A stretch of DNA of 64,000 bases, from the NCBI GenBank assembly GCA_964570585.1, contig CAZMYR010000006.1:1-64000 (forward strand). Direction: 5' to 3'. Position 1 is the stretch's first letter. Every line of letters starts with the position of its first letter. The position numbers were made by a program, and so were the translations under genes. A model generated the notes under the pieces. That model was not told the DNA's origin. It saw nothing but the letters and a program-made list of their open reading frames with translations, and did no database searches. Shown here piece after piece: positions 32,881-41,832 of this stretch. This DNA comes from G020354945 sp964570585 (GTDB taxonomy: Bacteria; Omnitrophota; Gorgyraeia; JABMRG01; JAFGKX01).

Positions 32881-33651
32881 TTACTCTTTCTCCTTAACGA
32901 ATATATCTTTTATCGTCTTTTTGATATCTTTTGCAGTATCTTTGACAGTTCGTGAGGCGCCCTGCGAAAACTCTTTTATTATAGCCCCTCCCCTGTCTAT
33001 CACCTCGGTTAAATCTTCTTTTAGTATATCCATGTTAAAATTGATAAGCTGATATATGTCAGTTTGCATAAGCGCCTTATACATAATGGTGCTAACCAGC
33101 ACCCTTGGGTCATCTACATTTTCGAAAAGCTGGTTTCTAAGGCCTATATTATATACCTTAATCATCGCTGCTCTGTTTTTATAATAATCTTTGTATATAA
33201 CTTTCCCGACAGAAAGGGAAAGCTTGTCTATTTTAAAAGCGCCTGTCTTTTTTCCTGTTGGCATGCCGGGTTTTTGAAGGCTCTTTATAGACATAAAATT
33301 TAGATGCCCGGCTCGGTTTCTTATAATGAACAGTTCCTTTAAATCTATCTTTAAAATATTAAAATGGACTTTTCGCCGTATAGCAGCCCCGAGATTATAA
33401 TCAAGGTAGGCGAAGGGTATATCTGCCATAACGCCTTCTTCGAAGCCGGCGGGATTATATAATCTCAAATGCTTTATATCGATATTATGCTGCCCTATAT
33501 CGGCATTAACATCTTCGACGGTTATTCTGAGATCGGTCAATGATTTGACAGAATTTACCAAAATTGACTTAAGTATCGCGTTTCTTGCCTTAAAAGCTAT
33601 AAAGGAAGCTATGAGCAAGAATATAAAAAGCCATATAAGAAGCTTCTTCAT
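32881..33651 (-). CDS. AsmA-like envelope protein of unknown function
   Basis: 256 residues from the ATG at 33651; the longer frame begins in palindrome B. An N-terminal membrane segment (about 4-22, LLIWLFIFLLIASFIAF), then a beta-rich region (ITVEDVNADIGQHNIDIKHL, HFNILKIDLKELFIIRNRAG) resembling the N-terminal part of AsmA-type proteins, and a helical basic C-terminus (ASRTVKDTAKDIKKTIKDIF). AsmA relatives act in envelope lipid transport; the match here is suggestive only. Confidence 0.6.
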   Translation of the reverse strand: MKKLLIWLFIFLLIASFIAFKARNAILKSILVNSVKSLTDLRITVEDVNADIGQHNIDIKHLRLYNPAGFEEGVMADIPFAYLDYNLGAAIRRKVHFNILKIDLKELFIIRNRAGHLNFMSIKSLQKPGMPTGKKTGAFKIDKLSLSVGKVIYKDYYKNRAAMIKVYNIGLRNQLFENVDDPRVLVSTIMYKALMQTDIYQLINFNMDILKEDLTEVIDRGGAIIKEFSQGASRTVKDTAKDIKKTIKDIFVKEKE

Positions 33652-33660
33652 TCTCGTGGA

Positions 33661-33726
33661 GGGGACACCCTGCAGCACAAAAAAGATGCGTATATTTCAG
33701 ACTTTTTTGTGCTGCAGGGTGTCCCC
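33661..33726. repeat. Palindromic repeat, family B (copy 2)
   Basis: GGGGACACCCTGCAGCACAA and its exact complement TTGTGCTGCAGGGTGTCCCC around a short loop. The same arms occur in copy 1 at 15850. Lies between the AsmA-like gene and lemA. Confidence 0.88.
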
Positions 33727-33734
33727 TTCTGTTA

Positions 33735-34298
33735 CTAAAACTCCACCTTCGGCACCGCGCGGGCTGCTGCCTCTGCTTCAAAGAATTCAGCCGCTTTTTT
33801 ACCTCTCAGCGATGCAAAAAAGACGCCCGGGATATTCCTTACATAAGTATTATATGCCCTAACTTCCCGGTTATACCTGTTTCTTTCAACCGCAATTCTG
33901 TTTTCTGTGCCTTCCAATTGGGCCTGTAGAGTCAAAAAATTCTGACTTGCTTTCAGGTCAGGATATCTTTCAGCTACTAAAAGCAGTCTTGATAAGGCGC
34001 CGCCTAAACCTTCAGCAGCTTTTATCTTCTCTCCCCTAGTCTGGGCCTTAGCCCACTGGCTTCTAAGCTCTGTCACTCTGGTAAAAAGTTCTTTTTCATG
34101 CGCTGCATAGCCTTTAACCGTATTTACCAGATTAGGGATAAGGTCAATCCTCCTTTGTAACTGGTTTTCAACCTGTGCCCACCCTTCCAAAACCTTCTGA
34201 TCCAGCACAATTACTTTGTTCCATCCGCCAATAAACCATCCTGCGAGTATAACCAATACTATGCCGACTACAATTAATACAATCAACCATTTCTTCAT
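33735..34298 (-). CDS. lemA: LemA family protein
   Basis: 187 residues. N-terminal membrane anchor (about 4-25), then the LemA helical domain: VLEGWAQVENQLQRRIDLIP, NLVNTVKGYAAHEKELF, AERYPDLKASQNFLTLQAQL and NRYNREVRAYNTYVRNIPG. Function unknown, but LemA is usually paired with TPM-domain proteins, as here. A ribosome site AGGAGGTAAGAG lies upstream. Confidence 0.93.
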   Translation of the reverse strand: MKKWLIVLIVVGIVLVILAGWFIGGWNKVIVLDQKVLEGWAQVENQLQRRIDLIPNLVNTVKGYAAHEKELFTRVTELRSQWAKAQTRGEKIKAAEGLGGALSRLLLVAERYPDLKASQNFLTLQAQLEGTENRIAVERNRYNREVRAYNTYVRNIPGVFFASLRGKKAAEFFEAEAAARAVPKVEF

Positions 34299-34314
34299 TA
34301 TCTCTTACCTCCTT

Positions 34315-35121
34315 TTACCAGCCTCCGCTTGCTCCTCCTCCGCCGGATAGACCGCCGCCAAAACCTCCAAAACCTCCACTAAAGCCGCCACCTGTTCCAT
34401 GATAACCAGTACCATACCACATCCCGCCTCTTCTTCTTCCCATACCGCCAAGTATAAAATAGAACAAAAGTCCGGAACGCAATCCAAATATAAGAATAAA
34501 GAATGATAATGTCATTAAAAAACGCAGCAGTGTTGCTGCAGGCGAAACTGGAGTTACTCTTGCCGCCTTAGCATAAGCTGCACCACCTGTAAGCTTGACA
34601 TTATATTCTTTAGCTGCAAGTTGCGCAACAGAAATAGCCCCAAGAACAATACCTTTGCTAAAATTTCCCTGCTTAAATTGCGGTATCATAATCTGGCTTA
34701 TAATCTGATGTGCTATTGCATCCGGAATGACCCCCTCTAAACCATAACCTGTCTCAATCCTGACCTTTTTATCATTAGCTGCCATTAAAATAAGTACACC
34801 GTTGTCCTTGGCCTTCGTGCCTATGCCCCATTTTTCAAAAAGTTCTACTGCGTATTGCTCAATTGTCAATGGTTTCGTGGTGGCAAGGGTCACAACTGCA
34901 ATCTGGGCAGTGGTCTTTGTATCTAATTCTTGTGCTAATGCCTCGATGGTTTGTTCATCGGCAGGTTCTATAACATTGGCAAAATCATTCACATACCCGC
35001 GAAAAGCAGGCATTCTGGCCTCTTCCTGTTCCTGCTGCTGCGCATATGCAAAGTTTGCAAGGGCTATAGATAACAATAATATCAATATAAAAAACGTCTT
35101 TATCTTCATCAAAAATGCCAT
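34315..35121 (-). CDS. TPM domain protein (YgcG/TPM-phosphatase-like)
   Basis: 268 residues. Signal peptide about 1-28, TPM domain about 40-165 (VNDFANVIEPADEQTIEALA, KWGIGTKAKDNGVLILMAAN, RIETGYGLEGVIPD), one membrane segment about 205-228 and a Gly/Ser-rich tail (TGGGFSGGFGGFGGG). The standard partner of LemA. An internal ATG at codon 5 is an equally good start. The gene order lemA after tpm is co-directional with a 16-base gap. Confidence 0.88.
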   Translation of the reverse strand: MAFLMKIKTFFILILLLSIALANFAYAQQQEQEEARMPAFRGYVNDFANVIEPADEQTIEALAQELDTKTTAQIAVVTLATTKPLTIEQYAVELFEKWGIGTKAKDNGVLILMAANDKKVRIETGYGLEGVIPDAIAHQIISQIMIPQFKQGNFSKGIVLGAISVAQLAAKEYNVKLTGGAAYAKAARVTPVSPAATLLRFLMTLSFFILIFGLRSGLLFYFILGGMGRRRGGMWYGTGYHGTGGGFSGGFGGFGGGLSGGGGASGGW

Positions 35122-35151
35122 TCTCGTGAAAGCGGGAATGACAAACCGCTT

Positions 35152-35904
35152 TTAAACCTTTAACTCATCTGCTACAATTGCAAGCTTTCCAATCTCCTGG
35201 ATATATTTTTCAAAAAATGGCTCCACATCCTGCGAGCCTATTTTGTCGTCGTCTTTTTTATCTCGCAATATTGCTAAGAAAACAACTGGGTCTATTCCGA
35301 AATTTTTACCAAGGCTATTTATTATCTCTTCCTTATCAGTGGATGGCATTTGGGCTGTCTTTAAACGCAGGAGCCCCCTGAATATTGGAAAGAGTGAATT
35401 AAGAGACTCTTTCAACAGCGCATCTATGCCTTTTTTCCTTAGGCCTATCTCTAAATATGCTTCTCTCATCCTTATCAATTTACCCTTAAGTTGTTGCTCA
35501 CATTGCAATCTTATGTTAGATTCATCAACAGGAAGGTTCTTGAGCAAATCCTGTCCATAGAGCAGGCAATAGTTATCTTTCATTTCTAAAAATTCGGCTG
35601 GAAATACATCAGTTGAAGTTTGCATATGCCTTACTGTTAGCATTAAAGGGGCGGCTATTCTCTTGCTTATGCCAAAAGAAACAAGTTTGAGAGACTTTTT
35701 TAAATCGGGAAATTCAAGGTTCTTAAAAATTACTGCCATATTGACATCGGACTTTCCCGGAATATAGTTTCTTCCTGTGGCGCTGCCATATATAAAAATT
35801 GATACGATATTGTCGCCATGAATTTTAAGCAATTGCCGGGAGTACTTACGGATTTTCCTTCTTATCTCTTCTGGCAGCATCTCGATATTTATTATAGGGC
35901 CCAT
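35152..35904 (-). CDS. Nucleotidyltransferase-fold protein with altered active site
   Basis: 250 residues. N-terminal nucleotidyltransferase domain with IYGSATGRNYIPGKSDVNMA (about 38-57): the second aspartate of the usual S-D-x-D is Asn, so transfer activity is doubtful. The helical C-terminal half (about 130-245) resembles HEPN-type substrate-binding regions. Encoded between tpm/lemA and the LpxH-like gene, overlapping the latter by 13 bases. Function unknown; perhaps a non-catalytic regulator. Confidence 0.7.
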   Translation of the reverse strand: MGPIINIEMLPEEIRRKIRKYSRQLLKIHGDNIVSIFIYGSATGRNYIPGKSDVNMAVIFKNLEFPDLKKSLKLVSFGISKRIAAPLMLTVRHMQTSTDVFPAEFLEMKDNYCLLYGQDLLKNLPVDESNIRLQCEQQLKGKLIRMREAYLEIGLRKKGIDALLKESLNSLFPIFRGLLRLKTAQMPSTDKEEIINSLGKNFGIDPVVFLAILRDKKDDDKIGSQDVEPFFEKYIQEIGKLAIVADELKV

Positions 35905-36665
35905 TTTTCTCTCCTTATTACTGAATGTTTAATGCCGTCTTTCAATTCAGCCTTTTCGCCGTCAATTGCAACATATGTAGGTTTTACGGAACCGCACCAG
36001 GCCCCACAATTAGCATAAATGCCTTTTTCAAATTTAACCATTTTTGCCATATGGGTATGCCCGAAAATCACTATTTTCTTTCCGTTGTTGATTAAGGCCA
36101 TAGCAGCCCTCTCGTATTCTGAGAAATCCCCGCCTCTTTTTATGTATTCTGCGCTAGAGGGCAGGACCTTATTTTTTATCTCCATTACTTTAGCTGTCCA
36201 CTCATCAATATCAGGATGAATTATTCTCTCTGTCCACCCACAAATATAAGAAGCTGTCCTGCCCCATCGATTTTTAGCAGCTAACGTGGGGTCTTTGTAA
36301 CGGTTAAATACATCGTATTGGTTTCCATGTTCTGCATGCAAACCGATTTTTTCATCATTGTATTTCAATGCGACATCAATGCTGGAATCTATATATTTGA
36401 CAAAGGGAATATGGTCGTGGTTTCCTATAATATAAACAAATCTTCTTTCTTTAGCAAAGCTAAGCAATCCTTCTATTACCTTATGATGATAGAATATTAT
36501 CTTGTCTAAATCACACTGCCATAATTCAAAAAGGTCGCCTACAATTATAAGTTCTTCACAATTGTCTTTGGCAAAATCAAGAAATCCTAAAAATTCATCT
36601 GTATAGTGAAAATCGTCTGCTTTGGAACCATCACCTAAATGAAGGTCACTTATAAAAAATCTCAT
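35892..36665 (-). CDS. LpxH-like UDP-2,3-diacylglucosamine hydrolase/metallophosphoesterase
   Basis: 257 residues with the calcineurin-like metal motifs ISDLHLGDG, VGDLFELWQ, GNHDH, LHAEHGNQYD and FGHTHM. The layout and W/C-rich lipid-pocket insert (YICGWTERIIHPDIDEWTAK) fit the LpxH group, which hydrolyses UDP-diacylglucosamine in lipid A synthesis, though related UDP-diacylglucosamine-like phosphoesterases are common in phyla without LPS. It overlaps the GNAT gene by four bases and the nucleotidyltransferase-fold gene by 13. Confidence 0.82.
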   Translation of the reverse strand: MRFFISDLHLGDGSKADDFHYTDEFLGFLDFAKDNCEELIIVGDLFELWQCDLDKIIFYHHKVIEGLLSFAKERRFVYIIGNHDHIPFVKYIDSSIDVALKYNDEKIGLHAEHGNQYDVFNRYKDPTLAAKNRWGRTASYICGWTERIIHPDIDEWTAKVMEIKNKVLPSSAEYIKRGGDFSEYERAAMALINNGKKIVIFGHTHMAKMVKFEKGIYANCGAWCGSVKPTYVAIDGEKAELKDGIKHSVIRREKWAL

Positions 36666-37099
36666 CTGTTTTTTCTTAAAGACATCACATGCAACTTGCT
36701 TCTATCAAGCCTGCAAACTTGTTTTATCTTCTCCTCTATTTCAGGAGGATAATTATTGGTATATTCAAAACCATATCTTTCGAAGTATTTAGGGATGTGG
36801 GTTACAATATAAACGGGCTTATTTTTGCTAATAAGTGAGAGAACATACTCAAAGAGCATAGAACTTATACCCTTGCCTCTCCAATAGTAATCCACCCCCA
36901 TTGTGGAAGGTTCATAAAATGTAGGATACTCAAAATATCTTATAAAGCCTACTGGCCTGCCTTCTTTGTTTCTTGCTACAAAAAACTGCTCGACCGAGAT
37001 ATTCCTACCGTCAAGCCAGTATTTTTTAATCTTTTCTTTTATATAAGGCAAATCCGAAGGTTTTGCTTTTGTAATAGTTATTTCGGGATTTTTACCCAT
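36662..37099 (-). CDS. GNAT family N-acetyltransferase
   Basis: 145 residues from ATG 37099 (MGKNPEITITKAKPSDLPYI). The acetyl-CoA motif reads DYYWRGKGISSMLFEYVLSL, and the C-terminal YIVTHIPKYFERYGFEY is typical of the fold. Substrate not predictable. Followed without gap by the LpxH-like gene. A large family C palindrome lies upstream. Confidence 0.82.
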   Translation of the reverse strand: MGKNPEITITKAKPSDLPYIKEKIKKYWLDGRNISVEQFFVARNKEGRPVGFIRYFEYPTFYEPSTMGVDYYWRGKGISSMLFEYVLSLISKNKPVYIVTHIPKYFERYGFEYTNNYPPEIEEKIKQVCRLDRSKLHVMSLRKNR

Positions 37100-37146
37100 T
37101 TTTGCTATTCTACTATAACAGTCATCAACCTGCAATAAAATTCTTA

Positions 37147-37263
37147 GAGACGTTTCCGGTTTTGTTCGGGAACCTGCCCCATTTCCAATCGGGAACCTGT
37201 CCCCGGGGACAGGTTCCCGAACAAATTTAGGGCAGGTTCCCGAACAAGTTCAGAAACGTCCCT
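37147..37263. repeat. Large RAYT-type palindrome, family C (complete, no transposase)
   Basis: Nearly perfect 117-base inverted repeat: outer AGAGACGTTTCCGG and its complement CAGAAACGTCCCT, inner TTGTTCGGGAACCTG words and a central CTGTCCCCGGGGACAG. The arms match the ends of the RAYT element at 48247-48938, so this looks like a non-autonomous copy. It provides the TAG stop of the ligase fusion gene. Confidence 0.88.
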
Positions 37264-39946
37264 AAAGCATTTTTAGCATAGCATCTTTTATGCCAAGGGT
37301 GATTGCCTGATAATCATCCTCTGCTTTGAGCTGGTAGCCTTTTTCCAATAACGACTTTGGATCTAAGGGTTTGCCAAAATTTATCTGTATCGGATAAATG
37401 CCTGGAAAGGTTCTATTTCTGGGCCAGGCCTGAAATGCCCCTTTTATTACTACAGGAACAAGAGGGATATTTAGCTCTTTAGAAAGTATTCCAACTCCTT
37501 TTTTAAATTTTTTCATCTTTCCATCAATAGGCCTTTCACCCTCCGGAAAGACACAAAGGCTCCTCTTATGCCTTAACACATAAGATGCTGCGCACATTGC
37601 AGGAAGAAGGTCTTTTGCTGTGTCTACTGGTATAATCCTCCCTGCCTTTATTGTATTTTTTATTATTGGAACCTCAAAATACCCCCTGAACCCCATAAAA
37701 TAAAGATTAAGTTCGCTCTTAAATGCAACTGACGCAGCTACTAAAAATGCATCATAATAACTAGTGTGGTTTACGCAAAGTATGTAAGGTCCATGCTCTG
37801 GTATGTTTTCCCTGCCGTACATTCTCAATTTATAAAAGACTCTAAAATAGGCATACATCAGCTTTACCACTAAAAATGTCAATATCTTTATATGAACCGC
37901 TGGAGCAATATCTATCTTGTTAAGTAACGCAACGGGCGGAAGCTTTTTAAGCAACTCTTCCCAAAATTTCTTTTCAGTAATAACTGCCTTTTCTAAAATT
38001 TCTTTAGAAGGAATCCGTTTTGTTAAATTATCTACTCCTTCTACAACATCTTTTAATGTGAACCACCCTGCTGCTGTTTTTTGAGGTATAGTTATATTAA
38101 ATGCTTCCTCAAGCATGCTCAATAACTCGATTCTACCTAAAGAATCCAGTCCCAGCCCTAATTCAAGACTATCACCGGGTCGTATTTCGCCTTCAAATTT
38201 TCTCTCTGACTTCATATAATTAATAATCACTTTAAATACAGGATGTTGCGTAACTATCCTTTCCCCTTCCGTCAGAGGCACTGGTTTTCTATATACTTTT
38301 ACCTGATATAGCCTTTTGAAAATCTGTTGCGCTTTATATCTTTTTATCTTTCCCATGCGGGTCTTTGGCAATTCCTCTAAACTTATCCGAAAGTCTGTTA
38401 TTCTTGTATGAGGGGCTGTCGCCTTTGATAAGTCTTCTATCTTTCCGCGCACCACTCTATCAATATCTGTTTCTCCATAACGCTTAAATGTATCCATATT
38501 CGGAATTACCAGCGCAAATATACCTGTTTCTGATTTCCCAAACGCAGCAGGATCAAAAACACATATCTCTTTTATAAATTCAGACCTTTTATAATAGGCC
38601 TCGATATCTCCAGGATATATATTTTTGCCGGAACTTAGAACTATCAGTTCCTTTTTTCTTCCGGTAATAAAAACATAATCGTCTTCGTCCTTATAACCCA
38701 AATCTCCGGAATAAAACCAGCCTTCTCTTATTGCCTCCTTAGTCTGCTCCGGTTTTTTGTAATAGCCGGCCATAACATTTCCGCCTTTAATCAATATCTC
38801 TCCTATGCCAGAAGGTGAAGGTTTGTCTATCTTTACCTCAACGCCGGGGACAGGGATACCGACAGAGCCGATTTTGGGTTTGCTTATAGGATTAAAAGTT
38901 ACAACAGGCGAAGTTTCGGTCAATCCATAGCCTTCTAATATTTTAAAACCTAATTTAAAAAGTCCTTTTGCAACAACCGGGTCGAGTCTTGCGCCACCGG
39001 ATGCAAAAAATCTTAAATTTTCGCCAAATGCGCTATGTACTTTTTTAAATAATAATTTCGATAAATTCAGTCCTGTCTTTTTGCGTAATAGCCAAAGTAG
39101 CTCCGATAAAACATTTATAGGCGCCCGCAATAATATATTGACGGAATTTATCTTTTGAAATATCTTTTTATATATCATAGCAAAAAACTCAGGCACACCT
39201 ATTAATATAGTGGCGTTGTTGTCTTTTATTGAACTGAGCAAATCTTCCCCTTTAAGCGATGGAGAAAATATTATTGTAGCGCCTGTTAAAAGCGGCAAAA
39301 CTAAGTTAACCATAAATGGATAGGAATGAAAGAGCGGCAGGCAACAGACCATTCTATCTTTCTCTGTGCATAGGCCTGTTAAGTTTATAGAATCAAAATC
39401 TGAAATAAAATTTTTGTGGGTAAGGATAACACCTTTAGCAGCCGCAGTTGTGCCCGAGGTGTAGAGTAAGGATGCAATATCTGTAAAAAGGGGACTGTCC
39501 CAATTTTGCCTTTCTGTCCCTGTCAGCAAAACTTGGGCCCGTCCCCTTTTTACTCGGAGTCTTTTCAAATCCAGCGGTTCTATAGCGGGCCTTAACCTAT
39601 CAAAAAAATCATCTGATATAAACACTCCGTAGGCATCACTATCGATTAATATGTTTTTTATATTTTCAGATGAGTCCTGAACATCAATAGGGACAGCGAT
39701 GCATCCTGCATAGATAATAGAAAAATATGCAATTGCCCATTCCGGGGAATTTCCCAGAATAATTGCGATTTTAGATTTACTAACTATGCTATTCCGGACA
39801 ATATAATTTGCTGTAGATTTTATTCTTTTATAAAAGTCAGCGTACGATAGGCTATTCCATTTTGTACCATCAAAATATATAATGGCCTTTTTATCAGGTA
39901 AACGCTTAACTATTTTCTCCAACCGAGAATCCAATGTATCAACCAT
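37262..39946 (-). CDS. Fused AMP-dependent acyl ligase - acyl carrier - PlsC-type acyltransferase
   Basis: 894 residues. Adenylating (AMP-binding) domain about 1-560 with SLLYTSGTTAAAKGVI and GLTETSPVVTFNP and YSGDLGYKD; an acyl-carrier-like domain about 575-655 with the phosphopantetheine serine near 601 (LGLGLDSLGRIEL); a PlsC/LPLAT domain about 690-890 with NHTSYYDAF (about 725) and FPEGERPIDG. It would activate a fatty acid, load it on its own carrier and transfer it to a lysophospholipid, as in Aas-like enzymes. Residues about 131-154 come from an in-frame palindrome. The stop TAG is at the edge of repeat C. Its start is coupled (TGATG) to the oxidase gene. Confidence 0.88.
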   Translation of the reverse strand: MVDTLDSRLEKIVKRLPDKKAIIYFDGTKWNSLSYADFYKRIKSTANYIVRNSIVSKSKIAIILGNSPEWAIAYFSIIYAGCIAVPIDVQDSSENIKNILIDSDAYGVFISDDFFDRLRPAIEPLDLKRLRVKRGRAQVLLTGTERQNWDSPLFTDIASLLYTSGTTAAAKGVILTHKNFISDFDSINLTGLCTEKDRMVCCLPLFHSYPFMVNLVLPLLTGATIIFSPSLKGEDLLSSIKDNNATILIGVPEFFAMIYKKIFQKINSVNILLRAPINVLSELLWLLRKKTGLNLSKLLFKKVHSAFGENLRFFASGGARLDPVVAKGLFKLGFKILEGYGLTETSPVVTFNPISKPKIGSVGIPVPGVEVKIDKPSPSGIGEILIKGGNVMAGYYKKPEQTKEAIREGWFYSGDLGYKDEDDYVFITGRKKELIVLSSGKNIYPGDIEAYYKRSEFIKEICVFDPAAFGKSETGIFALVIPNMDTFKRYGETDIDRVVRGKIEDLSKATAPHTRITDFRISLEELPKTRMGKIKRYKAQQIFKRLYQVKVYRKPVPLTEGERIVTQHPVFKVIINYMKSERKFEGEIRPGDSLELGLGLDSLGRIELLSMLEEAFNITIPQKTAAGWFTLKDVVEGVDNLTKRIPSKEILEKAVITEKKFWEELLKKLPPVALLNKIDIAPAVHIKILTFLVVKLMYAYFRVFYKLRMYGRENIPEHGPYILCVNHTSYYDAFLVAASVAFKSELNLYFMGFRGYFEVPIIKNTIKAGRIIPVDTAKDLLPAMCAASYVLRHKRSLCVFPEGERPIDGKMKKFKKGVGILSKELNIPLVPVVIKGAFQAWPRNRTFPGIYPIQINFGKPLDPKSLLEKGYQLKAEDDYQAITLGIKDAMLKML
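39485..39553. repeat. Palindromic repeat, family F, inserted in frame inside the ligase gene
   Basis: AAAAGGGGACTGTCCCAATTTT and TTGGGCCCGTCCCCTTTT form imperfect arms around TGCCTTTCTGTCCCTGTCAG. It translates as KRGRAQVLLTGTERQNWDSP directly before the conserved SLLYTSGTT loop, where homologues have no comparable segment. The frame is kept through the insert. Confidence 0.75.
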
Positions 39947-41406
39947 CAGGCTAATAGCTCCTTCGGAAAAATATTATCCAGGCCCAATATGCACGCGGGG
40001 TCTAAGGCCTTTTTCAGGTTTACCATTTCAGCAATTCCCTCTTCGCCATACATAAGCTTAAGATAATCATGCTTTATTTTACCTATGCCATGCTCGGCAG
40101 TGATAGTACCTCCTAAGATAATAGCCTTTTTAACAAATCGCATATAAATATCTCTGGCTTTATTTTGCTCTGCTTCGTCTTTGGGCAACATATTTACATG
40201 AAGGTGGCTATTGCCTATATGGCCGAATATAAGATAATCTATTCCGGAATTCGCAAGATTTGTTTTATAAAATGAAAGCATCTCATCTAATTTCTCATCG
40301 GAAACTGCAATATCTGTGCCGACTTTAATCCGGTCTCCTCTTTTTATAATCTCATTTACAGTATCCGGCACATCATGCCTGAAATCATGAAATCTGTCTC
40401 TTTCCTTCTTTGTCTGGCCAAACCAGGTTTTATCTAAATTGACTTTATGTTTTTCCATCAAAGATGTCCAATCTGTGATTAATTTATCTTCATTATCTTC
40501 GGTTGTAATCTGCTCGAAAAAGCACGCTGTCTTAATATCTTTTGGAATTTCGGGATGTTTGCTACGTATAAGATTTAATGAATTTTCATCAAAATATTCT
40601 AACGACATAGCGTCCATGGCCTTTCTTGCCTCATATATAAATTGTAAGCAATCTTCATCATTTGCAAAAAAGGCATAACAATCAAATATGCCGTCGGGTT
40701 TATTTAAAAGATTTAATTCAACTTCGGTTATAACACCTAATGTTCCATCTTGTCCGATAAATAAATCTATCGCATCCATTCCTGGTTTTGAGTAATAGCC
40801 GGCAGCATTTTTTGTATTGGGCATTTTGTATGTAGGGATATCCACCTTTATACTTTTATCTGATGCAAGCGGTATTTCTAAAATATTATCTTTACCTGCG
40901 AAAATTTTGCCTCTTTTAATATCTACAATATCTCCTGAAGATAGAATTATCCTTAATCTTCTAACATAATCCCTGACCGTTCCAAATTTAAAGGTCCTGG
41001 CCCCTGATGCGCCCGTAGCAACATTGGCGCCGATAAAGGCGCTCTTTTCTGTAGGGTCAGGCGGATAAAATAAATCCTTTTTTTCTACTTCGTTTAAGAA
41101 ATCCTCTAAAGGAACTCCCGCCTGAATAACTGCTTTTCCTCTCGCGCCATGCTTTTCTATAGATATTATCTTATTCAGCTTTTCAAGAGAAAGCACAATC
41201 CCGCCAAATGGTATACGTCCGCCTGCAACGCCCGTACCCGCTCCTGATATTGTAACCGGGGTTTTCTTCCGGCTGGCTTCTTTTAGTAAATTTATAATTT
41301 CAGATTCTGTCTCAGGAATTGCTACTGCTTCTGCAAAACCGCCTTTGAGGTTGGAATAGTCTTCCAGATATGAAGTTATTATATCTTTGTCGGTTTTGAT
41401 AAGCAT
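39946..41406 (-). CDS. FAD-linked oxidase (GlcD/D-lactate dehydrogenase-like)
   Basis: 486 residues. FAD-binding type 4 domain about 25-220 with VTISGAGTGVAGGRIPFGG and FIGANVATGASGARTFKFGT; C-terminal FAD-oxidase domain about 225-480 with DYLIFGHIGNSHLHVNMLP and TITAEHGIGKIKHDYL, the flavin/metal His motifs. Oxidises a 2-hydroxy acid such as D-lactate or glycolate. Its stop overlaps the ligase-fusion start as TGATG, so the two are translationally coupled, an uncommon pairing that hints at a shared lipid or acyl pathway. Confidence 0.9.
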   Translation of the reverse strand: MLIKTDKDIITSYLEDYSNLKGGFAEAVAIPETESEIINLLKEASRKKTPVTISGAGTGVAGGRIPFGGIVLSLEKLNKIISIEKHGARGKAVIQAGVPLEDFLNEVEKKDLFYPPDPTEKSAFIGANVATGASGARTFKFGTVRDYVRRLRIILSSGDIVDIKRGKIFAGKDNILEIPLASDKSIKVDIPTYKMPNTKNAAGYYSKPGMDAIDLFIGQDGTLGVITEVELNLLNKPDGIFDCYAFFANDEDCLQFIYEARKAMDAMSLEYFDENSLNLIRSKHPEIPKDIKTACFFEQITTEDNEDKLITDWTSLMEKHKVNLDKTWFGQTKKERDRFHDFRHDVPDTVNEIIKRGDRIKVGTDIAVSDEKLDEMLSFYKTNLANSGIDYLIFGHIGNSHLHVNMLPKDEAEQNKARDIYMRFVKKAIILGGTITAEHGIGKIKHDYLKLMYGEEGIAEMVNLKKALDPACILGLDNIFPKELLA

Positions 41407-41470
41407 GGTATGGATATAATAATATACAAGTCATCTTTTTTCAACATAAAATACGTCTAACCGACAGTGT

Positions 41471-41690
41471 GACTTTTTTGCATGCCAAGCCGGAGCGACT
41501 GTCAAAAATTGCGAAAACAAAGGCAAGAAGTGAGCAATTTTCGCCACAGCGAGCAAAAAGTGCCCTCCGCCGAAGGCGAAGGATTCTTTTTGCGAGCGGC
41601 AAGCGAAGGCTGCATGCAAAATAGTCAAAAAAAAGGGCCCATCGGCAAAAGAGAAAAACCAACAGGCCCCTCTCGGTGGGCTTATGTAAT
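41471..41690. repeat. Structured intergenic element with nested inverted repeats
   Basis: GACTTTTTTGCATGCC at the left pairs with GCATGCAAAATAGTC at about 41612-41626. Inside are AAATTGCGAAAAC/GCAATTTTCGC and CCGCCGAAGGCGAAGG stems. A further GGGCCCATCGG/CTCGGTGGGC stem lies to the right (to 41690). Its CAAGCGAAGGC-type vocabulary resembles the 57688-57888 element. The whole 41407-41832 gap holds no convincing gene; short frames in it are in three overlapping phases and start in the repeat. Confidence 0.7.
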
Positions 41691-41832
41691 TCAAGCAAGT
41701 GCAAATATTACCACATCATGCAAAAAAATGCAAGAAAAATCTTAAAATTTTTTGGTCTTTCGCAGTGCCCCGTAGCTTATACCATAATCAGCACTTCTAA
41801 AGCGAAGGGGTAGGAGAACTTTTTTAACTTTT

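Noticed and set aside
41431..41745. Three overlapping open frames of about 87 codons in the 41.4-41.8 kb gap
   Set aside because: They occupy different phases of a palindromic repeat, two on one strand and one on the other, with no ribosome site or family.
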